Below are positions 1-10,866 of a DNA stretch of 64,000 bases, piece by piece (the stretch's first letter is position 1; every line of letters begins with the position of its first letter). The DNA lies in NCBI RefSeq assembly GCF_003171515.1, contig NC_089394.1, forward strand, positions 2,046,001 to 2,110,000, read 5' to 3'. This stretch comes from Pyrenophora tritici-repentis (lineage: Eukaryota; Ascomycota; Dothideomycetes; Pleosporales; Pleosporaceae). The notes below the pieces were generated by a model that was not told the origin of the DNA, made no database searches, and saw nothing but the letters and a program-made list of their open reading frames with translations. The translations under genes were made by a program, and so were the position numbers.

Positions 1-1908
1 CCAGGAGGTGTCCTTGTTCGCATGAACCTGTCTACGTAAGGTACGACCGAGAGGCTGCTATGGCAATCCCAGACAATGTGTGCTTAGCAAAATGACATAA
101 CGGAGGTTATGTGGATCGAGTGTTTCTGTTCCTCGTGTTCGCACGGCCGGCCGAGCTGCGCCATGAACTCGGTGCTGCGAATGGTGTAACGATAATAAGG
201 CCGCAAGGAAGAAAAAGGAACTGGGAAGAGGCCAGCAGTGGAATCAATGTCTCGCCGTGCTTGTCTCGTGTCCGCCTTGCATTGTATCTCTCTGCCTTGA
301 CATGTGAAATGCAAGAAAGATTTACTTTTTTTTGGCCTTTGCCTGATAACCAAGGCCGAAACCTTCGATGCTCCAAGGAATTGCGAATTTCTTTGGCGAC
401 AGAGCTGGGAGTAAAGCAATACCAACCTACATGATCGGTAATGCCCGCTCTCTATCGGGCGAAGGATCACGGTAACATGGTCGAACGGCAACTTGTGCAT
501 GCAGAGAGATCTAAGCGAGGAGGGCCAGATAGAGACAGACAGGCAGGCCACGCGTGGATGCGCAACCGCCAATCTCCACGGTCCGCTCCATCAACGCACA
601 CGCCCACAAAGCCACCACACACGCATGCCGCCTTGACACACGCGATTATCTGGCCCAAGGGAGAGAAGCGGGGTGGCACAGGCGGCCATATCATTCGCTC
701 ATTGCAGTAATTCGTTCCGTGGAAACTCCGTTAGGCATACCTAAAAGAGGCTTAACACAGCCCAATTTTTCCAATTTATTATACGCAACGCTAGTCGTCC
801 TCGGCTCATATGGATAATCTCTCAACAGAGCGAAGTGGCAAAGAGCCTGCCCAGCAGGTTTTTTTTCTCACGCCGGTACTTGGGAAGGATGTGAGTGGAT
901 TCCGAGCACGTCGTGTGATGTCAGTCGAGTGCTTGTGCATGTGTGCCTATATCGTGATAGGGGATGGGGAATTGCCGGGCATTGATCAAAGGAGCTTGAT
1001 GAGCTTCCACCCCTTGCACCCAAGTGAGAATGGTCATGGGGCCTGTACACGTAGTTGTGATGTTTTTGTCTCTTTGACAGCTTCTCACAAAGACTGTCCA
1101 ATGTTTCAACATGCTAAGGTCTCTATTACTGGTCTATACGACCGACCGACATGGTATGCGTCGGTCTTACCACAATTATCTGATTATCCTCCAATTATCA
1201 TCTACTATCCCTCTCACGTCATCCATAGGTACACAAAGCCAAGCGATTGTCGTAAGTTTGTTCATTATTCAACCAAAGTCAAAGGTGGATATTCGCATAA
1301 CAGACGCCACATCAGCGAAAAGAGAAACAAAAAACGCCATCAAGTTCCATATGCAAAATCCGATGGTGACAAGATACATAACTAGTAGTGCCCCACTCCA
1401 GTGGCGACAAGACTATCGTGGTGGGAAATAGGGGGTGTAGCAGTCATAACAGCCATGGCCGGCGACTCCGGTTCTAAATCTGTCGCGGAGATATTACCGC
1501 GCGTGCCTCTGGGATCGCGACATGCTGTATTTCTTCAAATGCCCATGTTTTATTGGTAAGGTATCCATGCATGAAAAATGGCTGGTGTGCTTCGTCATCT
1601 GACGAGGGGCGCAATCCCAGCTCCGAGGTGTGGAGAAACGACCAGAAAATAGAAAGAACGTGACGTATCTTGAGCGGTGTTCGGAAAACATGACGCGCAG
1701 CGCCGTCAGTGATGCTATATCGATATTAGGCCTAGTATTATGGCGGCGAACAAAGCCATAGTAGAAGTGCTGGATGGGGATGTGAGGCTCTGGGCGGCCG
1801 AGACTTGACCGCCACGGGCAAGCACTTGATCGTCATTACGGATGCAGCCTGTTTTGGCTGTAATTTCTGCAGGACAGACGACGCGTTTGAAGTTTGCGCT
1901 GTGTGACA
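1..1908. other. Gene-free stretch at left edge
   Basis: I see no supportable gene here. Several overlapping open frames of 60-190 codons exist on both strands, but none has a recognisable domain, a splice-consistent extension or a convincing start context. The right end is the 3' flank of the GH45-like gene. Confidence 0.6.
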
Positions 1909-2659
1909 TTAGTCCATATGTCTATATAACTGGCATCGGAATATAGGGTACCTTGGGTATGATGCATCTTTGAACCAATCAAATCGGAACTGGCATCCAG
2001 CTCTCAGGTTCTCGGGTAGGTTTTCACAGTCGTCAAGGGAGCGGATACCTTCCATGTTTTGTCCGAAGACGGATTGGTCTACGCCATACTGCTTGGCGCA
2101 TGCATTTGTTGATGTTGTGTTGCCACCAGGAATCTGAGAGACTCAGCTTTTGCAACCACATGGGCTTTGTGTTTTTAAGGGGGGAACTTACTGCAAGTGA
2201 GAAGCGGTTGGTAGCCGTCACATCGTAGGCGGTATTGGAGGCTTGGACAATCATGCTTTTCCCAATCAAAGGCTCACTCGTAAATGTCAACTGATAGCAC
2301 GCGCAACACCAGGCATCCTCAATGCCGCCATGTGTGAGAGATGGTTCGATAAAGGCGCCAGCAAAGCCATAAGCCACGGTGTCGTTGATAGCCCATGGCT
2401 GTTGACCAGAGCATGAAAATGCAGTGCCTCCGTTACATCCGGTACCAGAAGCAGCATCGGTGGGCTTGTCATCGGCCGTACATGACTCGACAGGACTTGA
2501 AAAATCGGCCTTTCCGTTCCACCCGCACGAGGGCTTACAGCAATCCCAATACCGTGTTGTGATTGCTTCTCCAGTGTAGTTGAGAAACGCGGCTTGGGTG
2601 AGAAGGGCGAAGAGTTCCAGGGAAAGGGCGATGTTGCGAAGATGTTGCGACATCATCAT
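1909..2659 (-). CDS. GH45 endoglucanase-like secreted protein (catalytic acid replaced)
   Basis: Two exons: 2192-2659 and 1909-2133; intron 2134-2191 (GTAAGT...CAG, phase 0); 230 aa. The start is the first of three consecutive ATGs, followed by a hydrophobic signal peptide (about residues 7-24). The GH45 hallmark follows, RYWDCCKPSCGW, with the nucleophile-type aspartate at D39. Later come a Cys-rich core, NRFSLA|IPGG across the splice, and RFDWF near the C terminus. In characterised GH45 endoglucanases the motif before IPGGG is FDL, whose Asp is the catalytic acid; here it reads F-S-L (S154). The Asp of the GGDLG-type loop is kept (D146). The protein ends soon after FRC and lacks the usual C-terminal Cys segment or cellulose-binding module. 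It may be a weak, inactive or expansin-like wall-binding relative. Family certain; activity doubtful. Confidence 0.88.
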
Positions 2660-4497
2660 AGTGTGGGGGGAGGGGGAGTTCTGGAGGTGGTATGTGTGGA
2701 CAGGATTATAGCATGTTTCAATCACCGGAGAAAGTGATGTCGAGGTGCTACAAGTAGTATTTGAAGGATAGCAAGAAAGAGGGGTCCTCTTAGTCCGGCC
2801 ACAAGGAGAAATTAAACTGCTTTTGATGCCACCAGGCCGAGAACATGAACCATAACGCTGTGCACCGTGCAGGGATCGGCGGAGCTTGGATACTGAAACG
2901 GGGTCCCCGAGTAGTGGCAGCTTAGAGGCCAGAGTGCCGCTGTCACACTTGCACGCGTCTTCGGAGCTAACGAGCAACCCGCCTCAACTTGCACCGTCTG
3001 ACCGTTACCTGATAATTGAGCCCCCTGTACTCGGCGCGTGGTGGTGGTCAACTTCCCCCCCCCCCCCACAATTCCCAGCACAGCGTTGTCATCCCCGCAA
3101 TTCGGCAATCGCGGAGCCTGCGCGCCCGGTATGCCTAAATGAAAACCGATAATACCGAGAATTACCGTGTCTGGGAGCGCACCGTTTTGCGAAACCCGAG
3201 CGGACGCGGAAAACTGGGGTTGCATGCACCACGTTGCTGTTGGTGACAGACGGTACGGTTTTGGCCTATGTCTCACCCTCCGCCTGACTTCCTGACTAAT
3301 CTCGGCTATTGTCACTCCGCTAAACCAGCTACCTAAGCTCCGACTGCTGCGGCCATCTACTACCCTTCAAAGCAATAGTTGCGAAAGAGCCCCGAAGTTT
3401 ACGAGCTTGGAGCACGTCGAGGCTAGAAAAAGGTTGATGCGGTCGAAACCCGATGCGCAAGCACCTACAACCCCAGCAGGTTCAGCTGCGTCGCGCCATT
3501 GCTTCTGCTGGACAGACGCCTAAAAATACATCCGATTGGCTGTGTTTCCAATTTACGTTTCCAATATTTTCCATCCGTGCCAGCTACGAGCACATCAAAC
3601 GTAGCCCGGCTGAGTTAGTCGTCAGCTTCATACTGAGAATGATGCATAATAGCGCGTTTATCCTATACAACCTCTCGCTAATGCCGCTTACATGCGAAAG
3701 CGATTTCCTAGGTGCGATCGGACAAGGCCCGAAATGCTTGCTTGTGTGGAGTGCAGCCGTTCTATAAACAACGCCCATCATTCTGCCAAGCCTCTAGACA
3801 GCTCGACCGGCTGAATCATCACCCATCGCAAACACACACACACACACAACGGCTTCCCTCCTGCCCTGATCTTCAACTAATCCATAGCTTACTTGCCTCT
3901 ATTGACCAGCCATATTATCCATCTCCCCCTCATTCTCCTCCCTTCATCACATCACATGCATACAACACACCGTACTTCACCGACATGCCTTTGTCTGCTC
4001 TGTCCAAGCTATATTGCCCAAACCATGGCCATAGTATCCCATCTAGTGGCCATTCTGCGCCTATACCACCCTTGTTTCTACTAATAGTCTACGGCCGACA
4101 AGCTCAAAATGCACAAACACATGACCACTTGTTCTTACTGTTTTGCTGCATCCATACTAGCAGAAGACATTGGGGTGGTTGTGGGTAAATCTTATTTCTT
4201 GGTAGAGTGGGGAGAGGAATGCATCCTGCAAGTATTGCCGTATGACAGCGGCTGGGATAAACAACAGGATAAAGTGTCATGCTAGTTCTGTCATTACTAT
4301 TGATACATCGTTAACAAACGCAAATGTTCTTACTATGCCCCAGGATATGGTAGACCCCTATTCCCCTCAACGCCTTCAAATGGATGCAGAGTGTGTGTAA
4401 TACCCCACACGTTACGACTTGGATTCATCCGCTACCAGTGCTTCGAGTCATTTTCTGACATCAGGCACTCATCTCATCAACTCACGCTCCGGGGTGT
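2660..4497. other. Gene-free stretch upstream of GH45 gene
   Basis: No reliable CDS. The left part is the GH45 promoter. Around 3763-3770 there is a TATAAACA box on the + strand, followed by a CA microsatellite, a long pyrimidine-rich stretch (about 3850-3985) and an ATG at about 3985 opening only a 68-codon frame without recognisable features. This looks like a promoter plus leader without an identifiable gene. A C-run lies near 3055. Confidence 0.5.
3832..3848 (+). repeat. (AC)n microsatellite
   Basis: An uninterrupted AC dinucleotide run of about 8 units lies just before a pyrimidine-rich tract. Confidence 0.85.
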
Positions 4498-5775
4498 TCA
4501 GTCACTCCGCAGCATGCTCTCCACCAAATCTCCCAATGGCCCCCAGAAATCCTTGCTTCCACTGGCAAGACCGTGCTCATCAATAAACAGCACGTAATGC
4601 TTGAAGCTAGTATTGAGATGTGGTTCTAGGCCCAGCTCGATAATGACGGGGTAGTGGTGGCAATAGATGTGCGCGTAAACACGGTATAGTCGCTTGAACA
4701 TGTTCCTGATGAGGGCCGCGAACGTCTTCGGAAAGGGAACGCCGATGCGCGAAGGAAACATGGCCTCATTGTCAACGTTAGACTGGACCCATGCCATCAG
4801 ATGTTCGATGTATTCCGGTGCCGGCATCTTTGTGGGCTTCTTGTAGTTTTCCGAGTCTTGCCAGAGGTACTCAAACCTGAACCGTTAGAAACAGTCTGAA
4901 AGGAGTGAGCGTACATACTCATCCGTTGCCTTCATCTCTGGACAGCTCTGTGGCGAGCAGAACTCAGTAATGGAGCCGTAAAGCAGGTTAATCTGGTTGT
5001 AGAAGTCGACGACTGCCGTCGCGCGTCAGTCCCGCCTCTCTCCACACCCATCGGCGCTTTCATACCGTTTACAGCAAGCCATTCATCCTTATCCTCACCC
5101 TCGGGCAACTTGACGGCTTTCCTCAGGCTACCGCTACCAAGCGTGGCCTCGGCATACTGCTTGAGCTGCCAGCTGCTTGTGCCTCGGTTCCCTTTCGATG
5201 GTTTGAAGGGTGCGCGAGTCCGCGGGTTACTAAAAAAACGACAGTAAGCTTGTGCCCGTAAAGTACCCCTTGTTGCGGGGGATCTGTATATGTGCTCTTG
5301 TATCAGGACTGATGACGCTGCCCGTGTCTATTGACTTGCGACAATCCGGACCCGAGCCCAAAGCTGCATGATTATCCGTTTCTGCCAACCCAAGAGAAAC
5401 GCCGCCACCAGGAAGGAGTTTGTATGAGTAGTTCGGTGTTGCTCGCGTCGGACTGTCTGGTGGGTCTGGTTGAGAGGAAGAGGCGAGGGTCATAGCCGGT
5501 GAGTCCAAGCCCGATCGTGGCATTCGCAAAGCCTCCCCAATTCTTTGCAGGGGACTCCGATATGCCTCGCCTGGCCTCACCAACCCCGGTTCCATGTCAT
5601 TGCCCGCTATACCCCGCTCTTGAAAGTCTAGTTTGTCCATGTCCATCTTCAAGTTCATGCAGCTTTGGCTCTGGGCGAAAGTAAAAATGGGCCGGAGAGG
5701 CTCCGGTTTGGCAGGATACGAAGGATACAAACTAGTAGGCGAGGAGACGAACATTGTTGTGATGAAGTTGGACAT
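4498..5775 (-). CDS. mob1: MOB1-type kinase activator (Mob1/phocein)
   Basis: Four exons: 5753-5775, 5066-5229, 4919-5012, 4498-4876; 219 aa, the usual Mob1 length. Mob1 binds and activates Dbf2/Sid2 (NDR-family) kinases in the mitotic exit/septation network at spindle pole bodies and the septum. Seen: the conserved [16 protein letters not shown] block, [20 protein letters not shown], the zinc-binding region with [11 protein letters not shown] and the later HIYCHHY and LNTSFKHYV histidines, and EYLWQD. Exon 1 encodes only MSNFITT and the first two bases of an Ile codon. I chose it because splicing to the TTTTTTTAG acceptor gives M-S-N-F-I-T-T-I-N-P-R-T-R, which matches the family start. Its donor (GTTCGT) is weak and the intron is 523 bp, long for this genome, and open in frame. 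An alternative 37-bp intron near 5230-5266 would keep about 167 extra residues. C-terminal 210 residues certain; first exon likely. Confidence 0.88.
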
Positions 5776-6328
5776 GATTGCGACCGCGCTGGGTATATAC
5801 AATCTGCCGCGTCGTGTACTATCTGGTGCGCATTCCAATGGTTAGCAGGGCAATAGTGAGGGGGGGTATGGAATGCGCGAACCTGCCGCCGAAAAGGCCA
5901 GAAAGCGACTGTTTGAGACGAGCGACAACAAATAAGAGGCCAAGAAGCAACACTGAAGAGTGCAGGAGTGTAGTCCACTGCTGTGTGTTGATGACGTTGA
6001 TAGGTGCGGAAAGGACCGTGTTTAGACCCCGCAACAAAATAATCGGGCCACCGCTGCCCGCCGACTTCAACCACGCTAACACGTGATACTGCTAGCCTGA
6101 TGGGCAACACATCCTGTCCGTATTGTTTTAGAGCCGACTTGACTTGATCATCTAACCAGAGAAAACTGGTTCAAACTTAATCTTGGCAATTATATCAAGC
6201 AAAATTTCGCATCAAAGGCACGAAATGGATGATATAGTCTTGTTTTGCATAGGTCTACTCTAGGTCTAAGGGTAATACTTCTTAGGGCTGCTACTTACCA
6301 GTAATAGCAGAGAGGCTTCCATCCATAA
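5776..6328. other. Intergenic, MOB1 promoter and 3' flank of GH63-like gene
   Basis: Between the MOB1 start and the GH63-like stop, both on the minus strand. No coding signal seen; the overlapping open frames here are on both strands and lack features. Confidence 0.6.
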
Positions 6329-9300
6329 TCACTTGCTGAAATAAGGGTCCTGCTCAAAGTAGTCGCCATGGTCCCGATCACGACCACGACCATTTCTACG
6401 ACCATTCTGAGGCCTCGAATCCGACGCGCCATCTGCCATGGTCTCAAACTCATCCGGCTCATAGTCTTGCATGCCGGTCTTGATACGTTGAAGCTGGCCG
6501 CTTACGTAGTGATTGAGGCGGTCTTCCATCGCTGACTTTTGGTCAAGGGCCTCTTGATCCAGTATGCCGACCGAGTTCTTACGCCTCATTGGGCTTCCAC
6601 TCTCCTCTTCTTCGCCGTTGGTCGAATTGTCGCCATAGTCACTTCGGAAGCCGATACTACGGCTAGTAGATGACCGGCGGAGAGTATGGCGCTTGGCTGC
6701 CTTACCTTTGACCGTGAATACATCGTCGAAGTAATGGTCTGCAGCACCTGTTGGCGTGCGAGGCGTTTGTGGGAGGCGGCAAGTCATGCTACAAATTGTC
6801 AGTCGAGGGTTCCCTTGCATCATTGTCTTCAAGCTTACCCAGTGTCGTGAATCATCTTTGCAATCAGACCGGTCCAGCCGCACTGATGCGTTGCTCCCAA
6901 ACCACGGCCGGTATCACCGTCGAAGAATTCGTGATACCACATGTAGTCTTTCCAGTTTGGATCAAAGTCCAGCATCTCGTTGCCGTCGTTGATGGCTCTT
7001 CTACCGTCATCACCGCGAGCAAACAAATGCTGGAGACGATGTTGGATTTCCTCTGCAACGTGACCGAGATGCATGTAGTCGCCCGAGCCTGTTGGGCATT
7101 CCACCTTGAGGGTGTTACCGTAGTAGAGGTGGAAGCGCTGACAAGATTCGATGAGCAAGAAGTTCACGGCAAGCCAGATGGGGCCTCGCCAATTGCTGTT
7201 GCCACCGAAGAGGCCACTGTCTGAGTCACCGGGGAGGTAGGCGACTTCGTACTTCTGACCATTAACATCCATGGAATAAGGATGATCCTTGTGGTATTTC
7301 GATAGCGATCGGATACCGTGGTCAGCGAAGAACTCATCCTCATCCAACATTCTCTTCATAATCCGCTTCAGCCGGTCTTCGTTGACGAGTGACAGGAGCA
7401 TGCGGTTTCCTTGACCGCGTTTCGATAGTGTATGGATGTTGCGCTTCGACTTCTCCGGACGGTTGGCAATGAACCATTCCACCCGCTTCTTGAAGCTGGG
7501 CAGTCGGTTCATGATTTCCGGCTCCAGCGTCATGGTCGAATATAGAGGAATGAGGCCTACCAGAGAACGAACGGGCATCTGGTGACTCCATGGTCCACCC
7601 CAAGAGATGGCATCATAGTAGAAGCCGTCCTCCTCATTCCACAGCGGCTTCGACTCGCCCTCGCTGCGAAATTGCATGGCGTCGCTGATCATGAGAAAGT
7701 GTTCGAAGAACTTGGAAGCCATGTCTTCGTAGATGCGACGTCTCTTGGCAAGCTCAAGGCAAATGTTCAGCATGTTCAAGCAATAGAACCCCATCCAACC
7801 GGTGCTGTCAGCTTGCTCAAGGACACCACCAGTTGGCAAAGGATCCGAACGGTTGAAGACACCAATGTTGTCGAGACCTAGGAAACCGCCCTCGAAGATG
7901 TTCTTTCCATCGGCATCTTTTCGGTTGACCCACCAAGTAAAGTTCAACAACAGCTTTTGGAAAACACGCTCGAGGCAATCGAAGTCCTCGCGCCCGTACA
8001 TCTTGCGCTCAATCTTGAACACCCTGAACAGCGACCAGGCATGTACCGGAGGATTGACATCGCCAAAGTTCCATTCGTACGCTGGCAGCTGGCCGTTGGG
8101 GTGCATGTACCACTCGCGCGTGAAGAGGTCAAGCTGCTTCTTGGCGAAGTCGGGGTCGATCATGGCAAGGGTAATGCAGTGGAAAGCGCTATCCCAAGCA
8201 GCAAAGAAGGGGTATTCCCAGGAGTCAGGCATGGAGAGGATGTCATCCAAATACATGTGCTTCCACTCTTTGTTTCGTATAGCCTTCCGGCCAGGTGGAG
8301 GTGGCGGCATACCAGGGTCACCGTTCGCCCACTGGTCCCAAACAAAGTGGTAGTATTGTTTACACCACATCATACCAGAGAAGGCTTGACGCTGGATGTT
8401 GCGCAAATCGTCGGCAATTGGGAGGGGGCTTATTCGGTAGTAGAATTCGTCAGCCTCGGCACGGCGTTGCTCAATGATGTCGTCGAAGAGCTCTTCGTCA
8501 AGGTATCCCTCATTCTTGCGTGAGAAGCGGAAGCGGACTACAGCGCACTCGCCGGGTTGGACACCCTCGCCCTCGTCGAAAGCGTACCAGGCTGCACATT
8601 TGGTGCCAGTGTTGTCGGGGTTGACAGCATCCATCTCCTCATCTACGATGCGGCGATGGAAAGCGTCCTTGACATATGGAGTCTTGTTCTCAACCTTCCA
8701 CAGTGCCTTGTAGTTTGTGTCATTGTCGGTAAAAAGCAGTTCTGGCTGGATATCGTCGCCACTTGGGCCTGTGCCAGGAGACGGCGAAAGCTGGAAGTAG
8801 CGTTCTCCGAGCTTGTGGTGTTTTGATTGAGCAGTCGTTGGGCCAACTTTTGTGATGGAAGGCTTTAAACTGGCATCTTCATGGCCCCATGCCCATGTAT
8901 TCCTGAACCAACAGTGAGGCACTATGTGGAGTGGAGCCGGTTCTGGTCCGCGATTGTAGGCTGTGACTCGAAAGCACAGCTCTTCTGGGTCATCGGCCTC
9001 TTTAGCAGTCTCAATGAAGATATCCCAGTACCGATCGTCGTCGAAGACGCCAGTATCGACGAGGTTGTACTCCTTCTCGAGCCGTGTTCGCTTTCCGTTG
9101 GTCTTGATGAGGTCTTCGTAGGGGAACTTGCGCTGGGGCAGCTTGTAGAGGAATTTCATGTACGAGTGCTACAGCTAGAGTTAGCGGTGAAGCTTAGCAG
9201 AAGCCGACGATGACATACAGTTGGTGTATTGTCCAGATGGAAATGGCATTCCTTGAGTGACTCGCCGTGGTTGCCCTGTGGATTCGACAGACCGAACAAG

Positions 9301-9805
9301 CGCTCCTTCAAGAAGTCACTGCGTACAAGTCAGCATGTCTCAGTGTGGCCATTGAGGGGCAAGCCTACTCCTTCTCATTCCAGAAAGCAAAGGCGATGTT
9401 CTGGAAACCGTGTGAGTCGGACACGCCAGCAATGCCGTCCTCGCCCCAGCGGAAGGCGCGTGACCGTGCCATGTCGTGCGTGAAATCTAAAGGCCATTAG
9501 CAGAGTCAATGGCAATGATGAAGACCACTTACGGCTCCAGGCATCTCCATCGTGGCTGCACAGGTTTGTTAGCAAGGCACAATGTCAATATCAGACAGGA
9601 AGAACGCTCACGAGTAATCTTCACGAACTGTATGTGTGTTAGCCTGAGCCATGTGAAGTAAGCTTGGAGAGGGAGACTGACCTGTTGCCCACTGTCGTTC
9701 GGCAACGTAGGGCCCCCATCGCTTCCAGTAAGCGGTGCGTTCGCGGTCTTGCTTGAGACGCTTTTCCTCTTCGCAGAGGTATTCCTGATTCTCAATGAGA
9801 ACCAT
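6329..9805 (-). CDS. GH63-type glucosidase-like protein (MGH1-like six-hairpin fold)
   Basis: Seven exons: 9682-9805, 9612-9627 (16 nt), 9533-9555 (23 nt), 9369-9486, 9219-9318, 6839-9168, 6329-6788; 1056 aa. The phase closes exactly, and the spliced N-terminal part reads through [27 protein letters not shown], continuing into DSHGFQN and [15 protein letters not shown]. This matches the cytosolic GH63-like proteins of fungi and bacteria. The catalytic (alpha/alpha)6 region has AAWDSAFH with an Asp near residue 453 in the position of the general acid of GH63 relatives, plus [16 protein letters not shown] and GWTGLIA. No signal peptide, so it is probably cytosolic, unlike the ER processing glucosidase I. 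The last exon is a polar, disordered tail (about 150 aa) with Arg/Ser and Gly/Arg-rich segments. Exact substrate unknown; a role on oligosaccharides or glucosides is inferred. Confidence 0.9.
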
Positions 9806-10866
9806 TGTGATTGTGTGAGCCGATGTGGTGTCGGAGGCGTGCTACAAGACAAGGAGGGAGTGAGTGTTGGCTGACGGCGCGAGGAGCGGTGTCGAGATAA
9901 AGGTTCCCTGCAGGCAGTATGGAGCAAAGAATGGGGTAGTTGGGGCAGCCAAGATGTTAGAGAATAGTCAGGCGGGGTAGTGTATGTGTATGCACAGATG
10001 GAAGAAGGACGATCAGTGAGGATGTTTTATAATGAAAGAAGAGATGGGACGTCCAGTTTTTTTTGGTCGTGTGGGTGCCGTGGGTTGTAGCTACCTGTCG
10101 GCTCCCGCGAACTATGGCTGCAGGAACTCGCGATGCATCATGGCAACCGTGCATGGCGGGACTTATCAAGAGCGATTGACTTAAACCAAGACGAGTATAA
10201 CGGCTCGGGCTTCCCAGTTTCAGTCCCATGTCGGACGAGCCGCAGTAAATTGGCCAGAAGCTTGAACTGGCAGCGTCACGCGTTTGTCGCGCTGCGGGCG
10301 AGAGCATTTTCTCAGCGGTGCGCGAAAGTGTTGAGCGCGCTTGCTGCCCCGCGACGCCAACCTTGGGAACAAGCAACAGCGTCACCGACGTTAGTGTCGG
10401 CCCTTCTCCACTGCCCTATCGTCGATCGTACTGGCCAGCCTCCAAACTGGGTCCGAGGCTCTGCCTGGGGTGTGGAGTCGTGACAACGGTCCCCGGCCAC
10501 TAGCCAAAGTAGCATATGCACATGTATCTATTCGGCCCATGGCATTTGTTACTATGGCCTATCTTGCTTGCCCGCCCACCCTGGTGCACGACAGTTGACA
10601 GGTGATGCTGCATATCGCATCTCGCGTTTTGGCCAACGCCAGTTCACGTGACATGACCATCACTTATGCAACAATACCTGTACATGGTCACAGAGAGAAG
10701 TCATCGCAAATCATGAGCTGTGCATTGGGTATGAAGCCGTTGGTCAACCTTGGTTGCCGTTGGCTTGCTAAATGCCTCCTTGACGAAACGTCTCAACCGA
10801 CATCTGCAGTACCTATGTAGGTATATACATCAATCTATGGAAAGAAACGTTTCCAAAAGTACACGG
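9806..10866. other. Intergenic, promoter of GH63-like gene
   Basis: Lies between the start of the GH63-like gene and the stop of the F-box gene. The 5' leader is pyrimidine-rich when read on the minus strand. No further gene found. Confidence 0.6.

Noticed and set aside
810..1385. 191-codon open frame on the plus strand
   Set aside because: Low-complexity of features, no domain, overlapping frames on both strands, and no promoter or splice signals that fit.
2812..3315. 167-codon minus-strand frame upstream of the GH45-like gene
   Set aside because: Lies in the promoter region, covers a C-run, and encodes nothing recognisable.
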